64,000 bases of DNA from Dethiothermospora halolimnae (GCF_037577855.1 NZ_JBAKFX010000016.1:4482-68481), one strand, 5' to 3'; shown: positions 1 through 8,982, numbered from the stretch's first letter. Numbers and translations are program-made. Notes: generated by a model from the sequence alone, not told the origin.

Positions 1-605
1 AAGTTAGATATAGGGATAAAGAATATAGTAGTAGATTGATAGATATAGTAGACGATAGATTTATTATTCTTGGACCAATGGAAAAGGGAACCTTTATTCC
101 AATTGCTAAGAATAGTAAAATGAAAATCATATATATTATTGAAGAAAAAGGTAGATTTCTATTTGACTGTGTGGTTAAAGAAAGGTCTAAGGACCCTGTT
201 TATAAACTGGAAGTAGAAAAAATCAATGAAATAGTTAGAATACAAGAAAGGGAATATTATAGACTTCCACTAAAGGTTCCGATAAAAAAAAGTCATAGCT
301 CTAAAAGGGAGGATATTGATGAAATAACGGAAGAGTGTGAAGCTGATGATATTAGCGGAGGTGGATTAGGAATTTTAACAAACTATAAGCATAATGTAGG
401 AGATGTAGTAGATTTAAAAATATTAGATAATGAAATCGATATTGATGTTTCTGGCAAAGTACTAAGACTTGATAGTACAAAAAACTCAAATTACAAATAT
501 TCTGCTGGAATAGCCTTTTTTGATATGAACGCAGAAAAGAGGGATAAAATAATTAAGTTTATTTTTAAGCAACAAAGAAAACTAAGGAAAAAGGGTTTGA
601 TATAA
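1..605 (+). CDS. PilZ-domain c-di-GMP-binding flagellar regulator (YcgR-like), 5' end cut off
   Basis: The reading frame is open from the window edge (first full codon at 3), so the N terminus lies outside. An internal TTG at 36 is not needed as a start, because residues before it (ending YSSRLIDIVDD) fit the YcgR N-terminal domain. The C-terminal half is a PilZ domain: an RxxxR motif (REYYR) followed by a DxSxxG-type motif (DISGGG). In this family these residues bind cyclic di-GMP, and the protein slows or stops the flagellar motor. Its stop codon abuts cheB, and the motility/chemotaxis context supports the call. YpfA/MotI of Bacillus is the likely functional counterpart. Confidence 0.88.
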   Translation, partial: VRYRDKEYSSRLIDIVDDRFIILGPMEKGTFIPIAKNSKMKIIYIIEEKGRFLFDCVVKERSKDPVYKLEVEKINEIVRIQEREYYRLPLKVPIKKSHSSKREDIDEITEECEADDISGGGLGILTNYKHNVGDVVDLKILDNEIDIDVSGKVLRLDSTKNSNYKYSAGIAFFDMNAEKRDKIIKFIFKQQRKLRKKGLI

Positions 606-1646
606 ATGAAAAAAAGAGTTTTAGTTGTTGATGATTCAGCATTTATGAGAAGAATAATAACTGACATCTTAAAAGAAGATAATAGATTTGAAGTAATAGA
701 AACGGCAAAGAATGGAAAAGAAGCACTATTAAAAATAAAAAGCCTAAAACCCGATGTTATTACATTAGACGTTGAAATGCCGATTTTAAATGGCATTGAG
801 ACATTAAAGGAAATTATGTCGAACTATAAAACACCTGTAGTGATGCTTAGTAGTTTAACACAAGACGGGGCTGAAGCTACAATGGAAGCCCTTGAGTTAG
901 GTGCAGTGGACTTTATAGCTAAGCCTAGTAGTATATTTGAAATGGATAGTAAAAAAGAAGAGTTACTAGAAAAAATAGAAGCAGCTACAAAGGCTACTAT
1001 ACATAAAAAGCCTACTACTGCAGTAAAAAGAAGGAAAAATAACATAAAAACATTAAAAAAAGGTGAGAAAAGATTTTCCACATTAATAGGGATAGGAACA
1101 TCTACAGGGGGACCTAGGGCTTTACAAGAGATAATTCCCTTTTTTCCGGCGGATATCAATGCTTCTATTGTTATAGTTCAGCACATGCCTCCAGGATTTA
1201 CAAAATCCTTAGCTAAGAGGTTAGACTCATTATCAGAGGTAAAGGTTAAAGAAGCAGAAGCGGATGAAGTGCTGAAGAGGGGATATTGTTATATAGCCCC
1301 TGGAAACTATCATGTCCTTATTAAGGAAAAGTTTAATGAGCTAAGAATCGAACTTAATGATGGTAAAAACGTATCAGGACATAAACCTTCAGTAGATGTT
1401 TTAATGAATTCAATTTCCCATATCAAAAAATATAAAACAATAGGTGCTATCTTAACAGGTATGGGTTCAGATGGCACAAAGGGTATACAAAAGGTTAACG
1501 ATAATGGTGGATTTACCGTAGCCCAAGATGAAGAAAGTAGTGTAATATTTGGAATGCCAAAGGCAGCAATAAATTCTGGAGCTATTGATAAAATAATAGC
1601 CTTAAATAATATGGCTAAATACTTAACTGATAAAGTGGGGGTGTAA
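606..1646 (+). CDS. cheB: Chemotaxis response regulator protein-glutamate methylesterase CheB
   Basis: A 346-residue protein with an N-terminal receiver domain (acidic pocket D9, D10; phospho-acceptor D55), a lysine-rich linker, and a C-terminal methylesterase domain. The catalytic triad is visible at S166 (GTSTGGP), H193 (QHMPPGFT) and D289 (GMGSDGT). It removes methyl groups from, and deamidates, chemoreceptors when phosphorylated by CheA. The ATG directly follows the stop of the PilZ gene, and cheA starts two bases after its end, so it is co-transcribed in the fla/che operon. Confidence 0.97.
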   Translation: MKKRVLVVDDSAFMRRIITDILKEDNRFEVIETAKNGKEALLKIKSLKPDVITLDVEMPILNGIETLKEIMSNYKTPVVMLSSLTQDGAEATMEALELGAVDFIAKPSSIFEMDSKKEELLEKIEAATKATIHKKPTTAVKRRKNNIKTLKKGEKRFSTLIGIGTSTGGPRALQEIIPFFPADINASIVIVQHMPPGFTKSLAKRLDSLSEVKVKEAEADEVLKRGYCYIAPGNYHVLIKEKFNELRIELNDGKNVSGHKPSVDVLMNSISHIKKYKTIGAILTGMGSDGTKGIQKVNDNGGFTVAQDEESSVIFGMPKAAINSGAIDKIIALNNMAKYLTDKVGV

Positions 1647-1648
1647 TT

Positions 1649-3682
1649 ATGGACATGAATCAATACTTAGATATGTTTATAGAAGAATCAAAGGAACATT
1701 TACAACATATGAATGATAATCTGCTGACTCTAGAAAACTCACCAAAGGATCTTAACTTAGTAAATGAGATATTTCGAGTAGCCCATACGTTGAAAGGAAT
1801 GGCTGGTACCATGGGCTTCACTAAAATAGCTGATTTAACGCATAAAATGGAAAATGTCTTACATGTCATTAGAAATGGTGAAAGAGAGGTTACAACTGAC
1901 TTAGTAGATGTTCTGTTTGAATGTTTTGATACACTAGAAGCCTATACAAATAATATAATTGAACAGGGTTCCGAAGGAGAACTTGATTGTACCCATATAA
2001 TAGAGAAGTTAAGCATGATAGAGCAAGGAAAGTCCATTTCAGAGGATAGCTCAAAGGATGATGATATAATAGTAAACGAAAGTACAATGAGCTCAGAAAA
2101 AGTAGATAATAAAGAGGATGAATATAATGAGTATGTTGTAAATGTTTTAAATAAAGCTAAAGAAAAAGGTTTAAATACTTTAAAATTAAAAATAACTATC
2201 GAAGAAAATTGTATGTTGAAATCAGCAAGGGCATTTATTATATTTAATAGACTTGAGGAATATTCTGAGATAATACAATCTACTCCTCCTGCTGAAGATA
2301 TTGAAGATGAAAAATTTGATCTGTCTTTTTCATTAACATTGGTTACTGAAAAAACAGTTAGTGAAGTAAGAGAGGATATACTTTCAATTTCTGAAATAGA
2401 GAAAGTAGAAGCTAATGAAATAAATTTAGAAAATGTATCTGTCAAAGAGGAAAAAAAGGAAATAAGGGAAGAGAAATCGGCTGAGAAGAAGGATTCCAAG
2501 CCTAAGAAAGCAGCCAATAAAAAAGCAAAAGGCCATAAATTTGGTAAGACTGTTAGAGTGGACATAGAAAGATTGGATAATTTAATGAATTTAGTAAGCG
2601 AGTTAATAATTATAAAGACTCGTATGGAAGATATAGGCTCATCATCCAAAAGACAAAATATGAATGAAACTATTGAATATTTAGAGCGTATAACCAGTAA
2701 TCTACATGATGCTGTCATGAAAGTAAGGATGGTTCCCATAGAAAGGGTATTTAACAGATTCCCAAGGATGGTTAGAGACCTAGCAAAGGAATTAGATAAG
2801 AAAATAAATCTTCAGATGTCAGGGGAAGAGACTGAAGTTGATAGAACGGTTATAGATGAGATAGGAGATCCATTAATACATCTAATTAGAAACTCTATAG
2901 ACCATGGGATAGAAAGTCCAAAGGAAAGAAAAGAATTAGGAAAAGAAGAAGCTGGAACTGTAAAATTAATTGCATATCCCGATGGCAATAACGTAGTTAT
3001 TGAGGTTACAGATAATGGTGGAGGAATAAATGTAGAAAAGGTAAAACAGAAAGCCATAGAAAGAGGTTTAGTTTCAGCAGAGGAAGCCTCAAATCTGTCA
3101 GATGAAGAAATCGTTGATTTCCTTTTTGATGCTGGTTTTAGTACTGCAGATAAAATATCTGACGTATCAGGAAGAGGTGTTGGATTAGACGTTGTAAAAA
3201 CTAAGATACAATCAATTGGTGGTAACGTTGAGGTGGAAACCACAAGGGGAAAAGGATCTAAGTTTATTATTCGATTGCCTCTTACTTTATCTATAATACA
3301 AGCATTATTAATTAAAATAAGTGATGAAATATATGCGTTACCTTTAGGTTCTATTAAAGAAATTATTCCTATTTCCAGTAAAGACATAAGAACAGTTCAA
3401 GATCAAGAAGTAGTTTTATTTAGGAATAAAACACTACCTATAATTAGACTAAAGGATATATTAGGAATTGAAAAAGATGGAGAAAAGGATGAACTAATCT
3501 CAGTAATTGTGAAAAAAGGAGATAAAGAGGCTGGACTTATAGTAGATGACCTAATGGGGCAACAAGAAATAGTGATGAAATCTTTAGGAAAATATTTAAC
3601 AGGAGTTAATCATATAGCAGGTGCTACAATATTAGGAAATGGAAGCATATCAATGATTTTAGATGTTAATTCGCTATTTTAA
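1649..3682 (+). CDS. cheA: Chemotaxis histidine kinase CheA
   Basis: A 677-residue kinase with full CheA architecture. The HPt domain carries the phosphorylated H46 (VAHTLKGM). A P2-like regulator-docking region lies around 150-250, followed by a Lys/Glu-rich linker (about 270-295) and a dimerisation helix. The HATPase domain shows the N box (HLIRNSIDHGIE), G1 (DNGGG) and G2 (GRGVGLD). A CheW-like regulatory domain ends the protein. It autophosphorylates in response to chemoreceptors and passes phosphate to CheY and CheB. A strong purine-rich Shine-Dalgarno overlaps the end of cheB. Its stop overlaps an ATG, but cheW really starts 15 bases later. Confidence 0.97.
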   Translation: MDMNQYLDMFIEESKEHLQHMNDNLLTLENSPKDLNLVNEIFRVAHTLKGMAGTMGFTKIADLTHKMENVLHVIRNGEREVTTDLVDVLFECFDTLEAYTNNIIEQGSEGELDCTHIIEKLSMIEQGKSISEDSSKDDDIIVNESTMSSEKVDNKEDEYNEYVVNVLNKAKEKGLNTLKLKITIEENCMLKSARAFIIFNRLEEYSEIIQSTPPAEDIEDEKFDLSFSLTLVTEKTVSEVREDILSISEIEKVEANEINLENVSVKEEKKEIREEKSAEKKDSKPKKAANKKAKGHKFGKTVRVDIERLDNLMNLVSELIIIKTRMEDIGSSSKRQNMNETIEYLERITSNLHDAVMKVRMVPIERVFNRFPRMVRDLAKELDKKINLQMSGEETEVDRTVIDEIGDPLIHLIRNSIDHGIESPKERKELGKEEAGTVKLIAYPDGNNVVIEVTDNGGGINVEKVKQKAIERGLVSAEEASNLSDEEIVDFLFDAGFSTADKISDVSGRGVGLDVVKTKIQSIGGNVEVETTRGKGSKFIIRLPLTLSIIQALLIKISDEIYALPLGSIKEIIPISSKDIRTVQDQEVVLFRNKTLPIIRLKDILGIEKDGEKDELISVIVKKGDKEAGLIVDDLMGQQEIVMKSLGKYLTGVNHIAGATILGNGSISMILDVNSLF

Positions 3683-3696
3683 TGGGAGGTGGAAAA

Positions 3697-4158
3697 ATGG
3701 ATATGACAAATAGAATTTCTGAAAATAAATATGTGATTTTTAGTCTCAGTGGTGAATACTACGGAATTGACATAAAAAATGTTGATGTTATAGAGAAAGT
3801 AACAAAATTCACTAGAGTACCCAATGCTGCTGAATATGTTAAAGGAGTAATTAATCTTAGAGGTGAGGTAGTACCTGTGGTAGATCTTGCTAAGAGATTT
3901 GGTATTAAGACTAAGGATATTGACAGTGAATCGAGGATAATAATAGTATCAATTAGTGATATGCAAGTAGGCATGATAGTCGATTCGTCATCAGAAGTTA
4001 TACAATTAGAAAAAACGGATATTGACAACCCACCGGACATAGGGGAAAAAGTTTCAGAAGATTTTATAAAGGGTATAGGGAAAAAAGATGGTAGATTAAT
4101 CATATTATTAAATCTAAAAAAGGTATTAAAAATAGAGAATATAGATGAAGAAAGCTAG
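3697..4158 (+). CDS. cheW: Chemotaxis coupling protein CheW
   Basis: A 153-residue single CheW domain (typical motifs VINLRGEVVPVVDLAKRFG and SRIIIV). It couples chemoreceptors to CheA. An in-frame ATG at 3682 overlaps the cheA stop, but the sequence GGGAGGTG at 3684-3691 is clearly the Shine-Dalgarno for the ATG at 3697, so the shorter start is preferred. It lies between cheA and cheC in the same operon. Confidence 0.95.
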   Translation: MDMTNRISENKYVIFSLSGEYYGIDIKNVDVIEKVTKFTRVPNAAEYVKGVINLRGEVVPVVDLAKRFGIKTKDIDSESRIIIVSISDMQVGMIVDSSSEVIQLEKTDIDNPPDIGEKVSEDFIKGIGKKDGRLIILLNLKKVLKIENIDEES

Positions 4159-4169
4159 AGGTGATTAAT

Positions 4170-4778
4170 ATGAATATTAATAATTTGAACTCTACATTAA
4201 TAGATGTATTAAAAGAATTGGGCAATATAGGTTCTGGTAATGCAGCTACAGCTCTAGCTAAAATGATAAATAAGCGTGTGGATATGAATGTTCCTCAAGT
4301 GAAGATACTAGACTTTAAAGAAGTTAATGAGATTTTAGGTGGAGCAGAGGAACCAGTTGTGGGAATATATTTTCAAATGGAAGGTGACATTGTAGGAAAT
4401 ATAATGTTTATATTAAATATTAAATCTAGTAAAAATCTAGTAGATATCTTGTTTAATAAAAATAGTGAAGGCGAAGACTTAGAAGAGATGGATATTTCAG
4501 CACTGTCTGAAATAGGTAATATTTTAGCAGCCTCCTATACTAACTCTTTAAGTAACTTGACTGGACTTTCTATTAAAATTTCTGTACCGTCGGTAAGTAT
4601 TGATATGGCTGGAGCAATTTTGAGTGTACCGGCTGTACAGTTTGGATATATTGGAGATAAAGTTTTATTTATAGAAACCCAATTCAATGAAGATAATAAA
4701 GAAGTCACAGGAGATTTGTTTTTAGTACCAGATATAGATTCTTTTAACATAATAATGAAACAATTAGGAGTAGATTAA
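4170..4778 (+). CDS. cheC: CheY-P phosphatase CheC
   Basis: A 202-residue CheC/CheX/FliY-family protein. It has both phosphatase signatures, E-x2-N-x20ish-P: the first begins ELGNIGSGNAATAL, the second begins EIGNILAASYTNSL. Two active sites mark it as CheC rather than CheX. It dephosphorylates CheY-P and interacts with CheD. The in-frame GTG at 4161 is part of the Shine-Dalgarno (AGAGGTGA), so the ATG at 4170 is taken as the start. cheD follows with a one-base stop/start overlap. Confidence 0.95.
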   Translation: MNINNLNSTLIDVLKELGNIGSGNAATALAKMINKRVDMNVPQVKILDFKEVNEILGGAEEPVVGIYFQMEGDIVGNIMFILNIKSSKNLVDILFNKNSEGEDLEEMDISALSEIGNILAASYTNSLSNLTGLSIKISVPSVSIDMAGAILSVPAVQFGYIGDKVLFIETQFNEDNKEVTGDLFLVPDIDSFNIIMKQLGVD

Positions 4779-5263
4779 TGATGAAAAGTATTAAAGTGGG
4801 AATGGCAGACTTAGCTGCTACAAGTTCTCCCGGAAAACTTATAACTTTGGGGTTAGGGTCCTGTGTTGGAATTGTTTTATATGATAAGTTTAAAAAAGTA
4901 GCTGGACTTGCACATATTATGTTACCATCCAGTTTAGAAATAAAAAATAACTCTAATAAAGCTAAGTTTGCAGATACAGCTATAGATATTCTAATTGAAG
5001 AAATGCTATCTTTGGGTGCTAGAAAAAGAAGTATTTCTGCTAAAATAGCTGGTGGATCCCAGATGTTTTCATTTAACACCAAAAATGATGTGTTAAAAAT
5101 AGGAGCAAGGAATGTTAAAGCTACAAAAGAAAAATTGCAATCTTGTAATATTCCCATAATTTCTGCAGATACAGGAGGAAATTATGGAAGAACCATTGAA
5201 ATTAATTCAGAAGATGGTTCTCTTTTGGTAAAAACTATAGGGCATGGAACTAAAGTAATATAA
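4778..5263 (+). CDS. cheD: Chemoreceptor glutamine deamidase CheD
   Basis: A 161-residue CheD-family protein with the catalytic cysteine in LGLGSCVGIVLYD and the conserved histidine in AHIMLPSS. Later family motifs are AKIAGGSQMF and GGNYGRTIE. It deamidates chemoreceptor glutamines and binds CheC. The ATG at 4778 overlaps the cheC stop (TAATG); a second ATG at 4781 is equally possible. AGGAG at 4766-4770 serves either start. The overlap suggests translational coupling to cheC. Confidence 0.95.
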   Translation: MMKSIKVGMADLAATSSPGKLITLGLGSCVGIVLYDKFKKVAGLAHIMLPSSLEIKNNSNKAKFADTAIDILIEEMLSLGARKRSISAKIAGGSQMFSFNTKNDVLKIGARNVKATKEKLQSCNIPIISADTGGNYGRTIEINSEDGSLLVKTIGHGTKVI

Positions 5264-5311
5264 TGATTTTAAATAAGCAATTCGAGTATGATTTAATGGA
5301 GGTACATCCAA

Positions 5312-6064
5312 ATGTCAATTGATGAAGTATGGAAAAAGTTTAAAAAAACTAAAGATATAGATCTTAAAAAAATAATAATTGAGGAATATATTCATTTGGT
5401 TAGAATTGTTGCTGGCAGGATGTATAATTTTTATGGGGGAAATGTTGAATATGATGATTTAATAAGTTTTGGAGTATTTGGATTAATTGATGCTATTGAT
5501 AAGTTTGATTTAGATAGAAATTTAAAGTTTGAAACCTATGCTCAAATTAGAATAAGGGGAGCTATGATTGACAATTTAAGAAAATTAGATTGGGTACCTA
5601 GATCTTTAAGGAAAAAAGCTAAGGAATTAGAAAAGGTAGTCAATAAGTTAGAAAATAGTTTATCTAGAACTATAACTAATGACGATATTGCTATGGAAAT
5701 GGGGATAACCAAAGAAGAAGTGGAAGATATTTTTTCTGAGATTTCAACATTTAACTTAGTTTCATTTGAAGAGATATTAGATATAAAATCAGGGGTTAAT
5801 ATAAGAGGTAATTCACGTGATAATCCAGAAGAAATATTTGATGAAAAAGAATTAAAAAAGATTATAAAGGCTACAATTGATAAATTGCCTAATAAGGAGA
5901 GAATGGTTATTTCTTTATATTATTATGACGAGTTAACATATAAAGAGATAGGAAAAGTATTAGATTTATCAGAATCAAGGATATCCCAGATACATAGTAA
6001 AGCTATACTGGGTATAAAAAATTTATTAAAGAAAAATGGTGTTTTAAATATGGGGGGCTATTAG
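5312..6064 (+). CDS. sigD: RNA polymerase sigma factor for flagellar/chemotaxis genes (sigma-28, SigD/FliA)
   Basis: A 250-residue sigma-70-family protein of FliA/WhiG type. Region 2 is recognisable (YDDLISFGVFGLIDAIDKFD; FETYAQIRIRGAMIDNLRKLDWVPRS), as is region 4 (LPNKERMVISLYYYDELTYKEIGKVLDLSESRISQ, a helix-turn-helix). It directs transcription of late flagellar and chemotaxis genes. GGAGGT precedes the ATG at good spacing. Its position after cheD and before a FapA-like gene matches the distal end of the Firmicutes fla/che operon. Confidence 0.95.
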   Translation: MSIDEVWKKFKKTKDIDLKKIIIEEYIHLVRIVAGRMYNFYGGNVEYDDLISFGVFGLIDAIDKFDLDRNLKFETYAQIRIRGAMIDNLRKLDWVPRSLRKKAKELEKVVNKLENSLSRTITNDDIAMEMGITKEEVEDIFSEISTFNLVSFEEILDIKSGVNIRGNSRDNPEEIFDEKELKKIIKATIDKLPNKERMVISLYYYDELTYKEIGKVLDLSESRISQIHSKAILGIKNLLKKNGVLNMGGY

Positions 6065-6066
6065 AG

Positions 6067-7899
6067 ATGAGTTCACAACTTATATTAGAAGGGAAAAGTT
6101 TAGAAAAAATAATTGCTAAAGGATTAAAACAATTAAATAAGACTAGAGATGAGGTAGATATTGAAGTAATCGATGATGGTAAAAAAATAATGGGTCTTAG
6201 CTTTAAAAAGAAAAGAGTTAAATTTACGATAAAAGAGAAAGAGATTGAAGATAATTCTAATTTTAATAATATAATAAATGATGCTGAAGAAGAGATAAAA
6301 AGATTAGATAGAGAACATATGAAATTTAAACTATTATATTTAGAAGATGGTGTATATCTAAATATACCTGCTGGTAATAATTTGAATAATATTAGGGATA
6401 AAATTTTAACAAAGTTAGAAAGAAAACAAATAAAAGATTATGACTTAAATGCTATTAAAAACATACCCACTAAATTAGATAGTGAAATAACAAAAAAAAT
6501 TGCACCACCTCAAGAAGAGAAATTAATTGATTCTTCTATAGATGTATTTGTAACCGCTGATAAGATGAAGGGATACTTGGTATATAATCCTCCAGAAGGA
6601 GGGGGAAAAATCAGTTTTGACGATGCCATGGAAAAAATTAAAGATAAAATTAAACTTGGTCTTATGAAAAATAAAGTTAGGGAAGTAATAGATAATGATA
6701 TTTACAATAAGGAGATACTTATAGCTCAAGGCAAAGAAGCGATTAATGGAGAAGATGGAAGAATAAAGTTCAATTTTGATATAAAAAATGAAGCAAAAAT
6801 AAAAGTATTAGAAGACGGTAGTGTTGACTTTAGAGATTTAGATTTAATTAATAATGTAAAAAAAGAAGATGTTCTTGCAGAAATAATTGAGCCTAAAGAA
6901 GGAACGTCTGGATATTTAATATCTGGAGAAGAATTAAAGGCAAAGGATGGAAAAGCTGCTAATATTGGTTGTGGCAAAAATACAGTCTTAAATGATGAAG
7001 GGGATAAAATCATATCCCAGTGTAATGGACAAGTGTCATTAGAAGGAAATAAAATTGTGGTAAATCAGGTTTACGAAATATCCGGCAATGTTGATAATTC
7101 TACAGGAAATATAGACTTTAAGGGAACAGTGAAAATAAAGGGGAATGTGAGAACTGGGTTCATGGTAAAGGCAGATAAAGATATAGAGGTAAATGGAGTA
7201 GTTGAGGGAGCTTATATTAGTAGTGGAAATGATATATTGCTAAAAAGAGGTATGCAAGGACACAATAAGGGGGAACTATATGCTAATAATAATATAGTGG
7301 CTAAGTATATTGAAAACTCTAAATTAAAAGCAAAAAATGATATAAAAGCAGAAGCTATAATGCATAGTGATATAATTTCTGGAGGAAGTATTGAGGTAAC
7401 TGGTAAAAAAGGATTAATAGTAGGCGGATCTTGTAAAGCTAAGTCCGAGATACGTGCTAATATAATAGGGTCCTCAATGGCAACTAATACTGTCTTGGAA
7501 GTGGGAGTATCTCCGGGTCTAAAGGAAGAATTTGAAAACACAAAAAAAGAAATTGAAAATCTGCAGGAAAATATTACAAAGCTACAGAAATCAATAAAAC
7601 TTTTAAATAAGATGGAAAGACTAAATCAATTATCTCCTGAAAAGCAGGTAATGTTAAAAAAGTCTATAGAAACTAAAGAAACTTTAGAGAAAAAATTGAA
7701 CCTGCTGCAAATAGAGTTAGAAGAATTAGAAACAGACATCGAAGCACTATCAGATGGGAAAGTACATGTAGATGATGTAGTCCATTCAGGAGTAAAAATT
7801 ATAATAGGAAACTCTGTTATGTTTGTAAAAAGAGATTATAATCACTGTACTATCTATAAAGAAAAAGGTGAAATAATAGTAGGAGGTTATCAGTTATAA
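6067..7899 (+). CDS. fapA: FapA/DUF342-family flagellar assembly protein
   Basis: A 610-residue protein starting three bases after sigD. The N-terminal part (about 1-60) looks like a Jag-N-type domain (LEGKSLEKIIAKGLKQLNKTRDEVDIEVIDDGKKIMG). The centre and C-terminal part is a DUF342/FapA region with repeated glycine-rich beta-helix-like stretches (GNVDNSTGNIDFKGTVKIKG, then GSIEVTGKKG), followed by a coiled coil (about 475-565). Family members sit in flagellar operons and affect flagellar assembly or polar localisation; the molecular activity is not settled. The symbol is assigned by family resemblance. Confidence 0.8.
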   Translation: MSSQLILEGKSLEKIIAKGLKQLNKTRDEVDIEVIDDGKKIMGLSFKKKRVKFTIKEKEIEDNSNFNNIINDAEEEIKRLDREHMKFKLLYLEDGVYLNIPAGNNLNNIRDKILTKLERKQIKDYDLNAIKNIPTKLDSEITKKIAPPQEEKLIDSSIDVFVTADKMKGYLVYNPPEGGGKISFDDAMEKIKDKIKLGLMKNKVREVIDNDIYNKEILIAQGKEAINGEDGRIKFNFDIKNEAKIKVLEDGSVDFRDLDLINNVKKEDVLAEIIEPKEGTSGYLISGEELKAKDGKAANIGCGKNTVLNDEGDKIISQCNGQVSLEGNKIVVNQVYEISGNVDNSTGNIDFKGTVKIKGNVRTGFMVKADKDIEVNGVVEGAYISSGNDILLKRGMQGHNKGELYANNNIVAKYIENSKLKAKNDIKAEAIMHSDIISGGSIEVTGKKGLIVGGSCKAKSEIRANIIGSSMATNTVLEVGVSPGLKEEFENTKKEIENLQENITKLQKSIKLLNKMERLNQLSPEKQVMLKKSIETKETLEKKLNLLQIELEELETDIEALSDGKVHVDDVVHSGVKIIIGNSVMFVKRDYNHCTIYKEKGEIIVGGYQL

Positions 7900-7924
7900 T
7901 ATAATAATAAGGGAGGGTATGAAA

Positions 7925-8230
7925 ATGTCAGTAAGACCTATTGATATGCAACAACTGGTACCTAAAACCCTAGAAATTTCAAGACAACAACAGTCGGAAG
8001 ATAATAAAAGTCAAAATATAGCATACAATAATCAGAACTCCCAAAATAAAGAAGTCGATAAAAATCTTAATAGGGTTAATGATACAAAAAAAACAGACCA
8101 GTCAAAGATCAGGGATAAGAAAAAAGAAAATAATAAGAAGAATAAGAAAAGGAAAAATAGAAATAAAAAAGAAAATAAAAGCAAAAAAAACACTGAAGAA
8201 ACTAGGTGCAGCATAGATATAAGAATCTAA
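7925..8230 (+). CDS. Small lysine-rich protein of unknown function at the end of the motility operon
   Basis: About 101 residues. The N terminus (MSVRPIDMQQLVPKTLEISRQ) looks structured, and the rest is very rich in Lys, Asn and Glu, hence probably disordered and basic. The Shine-Dalgarno GGGAGGG at 7911-7917 is too close to the ATG at 7919 but well spaced for the ATG at 7925, so the latter is chosen. Similar short proteins are known in clostridial operons after fapA-like genes, but I know no assigned function. A role tied to motility is inferred only from position. Confidence 0.65.
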   Translation: MSVRPIDMQQLVPKTLEISRQQQSEDNKSQNIAYNNQNSQNKEVDKNLNRVNDTKKTDQSKIRDKKKENNKKNKKRKNRNKKENKSKKNTEETRCSIDIRI

Positions 8231-8259
8231 TGTATATACACTTATAAGAGGTGGTTAAT

Positions 8260-8715
8260 ATTAGCAGTATATTAATTTTAATAGGAATTTTAGTAGTTAT
8301 TATTTCGACTATCGTTATATTTAAAAATAACAAAGAATATCAAAATATATACGATGAAGTAAATATTATGTATAAAAAAATAAAAGATTATTCTAACAAT
8401 ATTGAAATTATAGTAAATGATATGGAGGATATAGTCGATAAGTTTCTTTTGATGACCGAGGCAAATAATGTTGGAGTTAAAGGAAGGAATAAGAGTAAGG
8501 ATATCATTAAACAAAAGTCTACAATTGATATAAAAGATACAAGTAATATAGTACAAGAGAAGGAATTAGACGTAGAAACTAGTTATGAAAATGAGATAGT
8601 CAGATTACATGAAATTGGTTTAACTAATGAGGAGATTGCTAAAACATTAAATAAGGGTATAAGAGAGATCAATATAATATTAAAGATGCATACGATGAAA
8701 AATAATGTAAATTAA
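8260..8715 (+). CDS. Membrane-anchored coiled-coil protein with C-terminal helix-turn-helix (DUF6115-like); probable ATT start
   Basis: About 151 residues: one N-terminal membrane segment (ILILIGILVVIISTIVIF), a coiled-coil middle, and a C-terminal helix-turn-helix-like stretch (RLHEIGLTNEEIAKTLNKGIREI). This layout fits the DUF6115 family seen at the end of Firmicutes motility operons. The only nearby conventional start is GTG at 8251, but that GTG is inside the Shine-Dalgarno AGAGGTGG (8247-8254). Five bases later comes ATT at 8260, exactly where other genes of this window have ATG or TTG after the same motif. A GTG start cannot be excluded. The last codons overlap the operon terminator. 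Confidence 0.7.
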   Translation: MSSILILIGILVVIISTIVIFKNNKEYQNIYDEVNIMYKKIKDYSNNIEIIVNDMEDIVDKFLLMTEANNVGVKGRNKSKDIIKQKSTIDIKDTSNIVQEKELDVETSYENEIVRLHEIGLTNEEIAKTLNKGIREINIILKMHTMKNNVN

Positions 8716-8740
8716 CTTTTGTGTTTACATTATTTTTTAT
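8701..8740 (+). terminator. Rho-independent terminator closing the motility operon
   Basis: An 11-bp perfect stem (AATAATGTAAA at 8701-8711 with TTTACATTATT at 8724-8734) and a 12-base loop, followed by a T-rich run. The stem is AT-rich, so strength is uncertain, but it separates the motility operon from rpsB. Confidence 0.65.
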
Positions 8741-8849
8741 TTTATGCATATATATCAATTAATTGGAAATAATAATAAGAGTAATATAATAAATATAATC
8801 GTTAATTTTATAAAAAACGATAAAATTCAATAATTTTTTAAAGAAGTTA

Positions 8850-8878
8850 TTGATAAAGGCATATGTATATGATATACT
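8850..8878 (+). promoter_or_regulatory. Sigma-A promoter of rpsB
   Basis: TTGATA at 8850-8855, a 17-base spacer, and TATACT at 8873-8878. It is the best match in the 267-bp gap between the motility operon and rpsB and predicts a 5' UTR of roughly 100 bases. The rest of the gap before it (8741-8849) shows only AT-rich sequence with small overlapping palindromes. Confidence 0.75.
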
Positions 8879-8889
8879 ATTTGAGGTGG

Positions 8890-8940
8890 AATTACACACA
8901 TTCTATAATTTTTGAGAGTGTGCCTTAGGGTCTCTTAAAA
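8890..8940 (+). promoter_or_regulatory. Structured leader upstream of rpsB (candidate autoregulatory RNA)
   Basis: In the untranslated leader, CACAC at 8895-8899 pairs with GTGTG at 8918-8922. The stem extends inward by TTC/GAG-type pairs after one mismatch. An alternative pairing uses GAGAG (8914-8918) with CTCTT (8932-8936), so two folds compete. S2 operons are autoregulated in several bacteria; whether this element does that is inference. Confidence 0.4.
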
Positions 8941-8982
8941 AAATGATTAGAGTGGAGGAAAAACAAAGGGAGGTGAAAATAT

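Noticed and set aside
1942..2739. Long antisense open frame (265 codons) opposite cheA, and similar ones opposite cheA (2812-3387) and the glycosyltransferase (17083-17742)
   Set aside because: They mirror well-conserved proteins on the other strand, have no ribosome sites, and their sequences are Ser/Leu/Ile-rich as expected from reading AT-rich coding DNA backwards.
8797..8827. Overlapping palindromes ATCGTT/AACGAT and AATTTTAT/ATAAAATT before the rpsB promoter
   Set aside because: Short, AT-rich and close together; likely chance in this base composition, and they lie upstream of the promoter.
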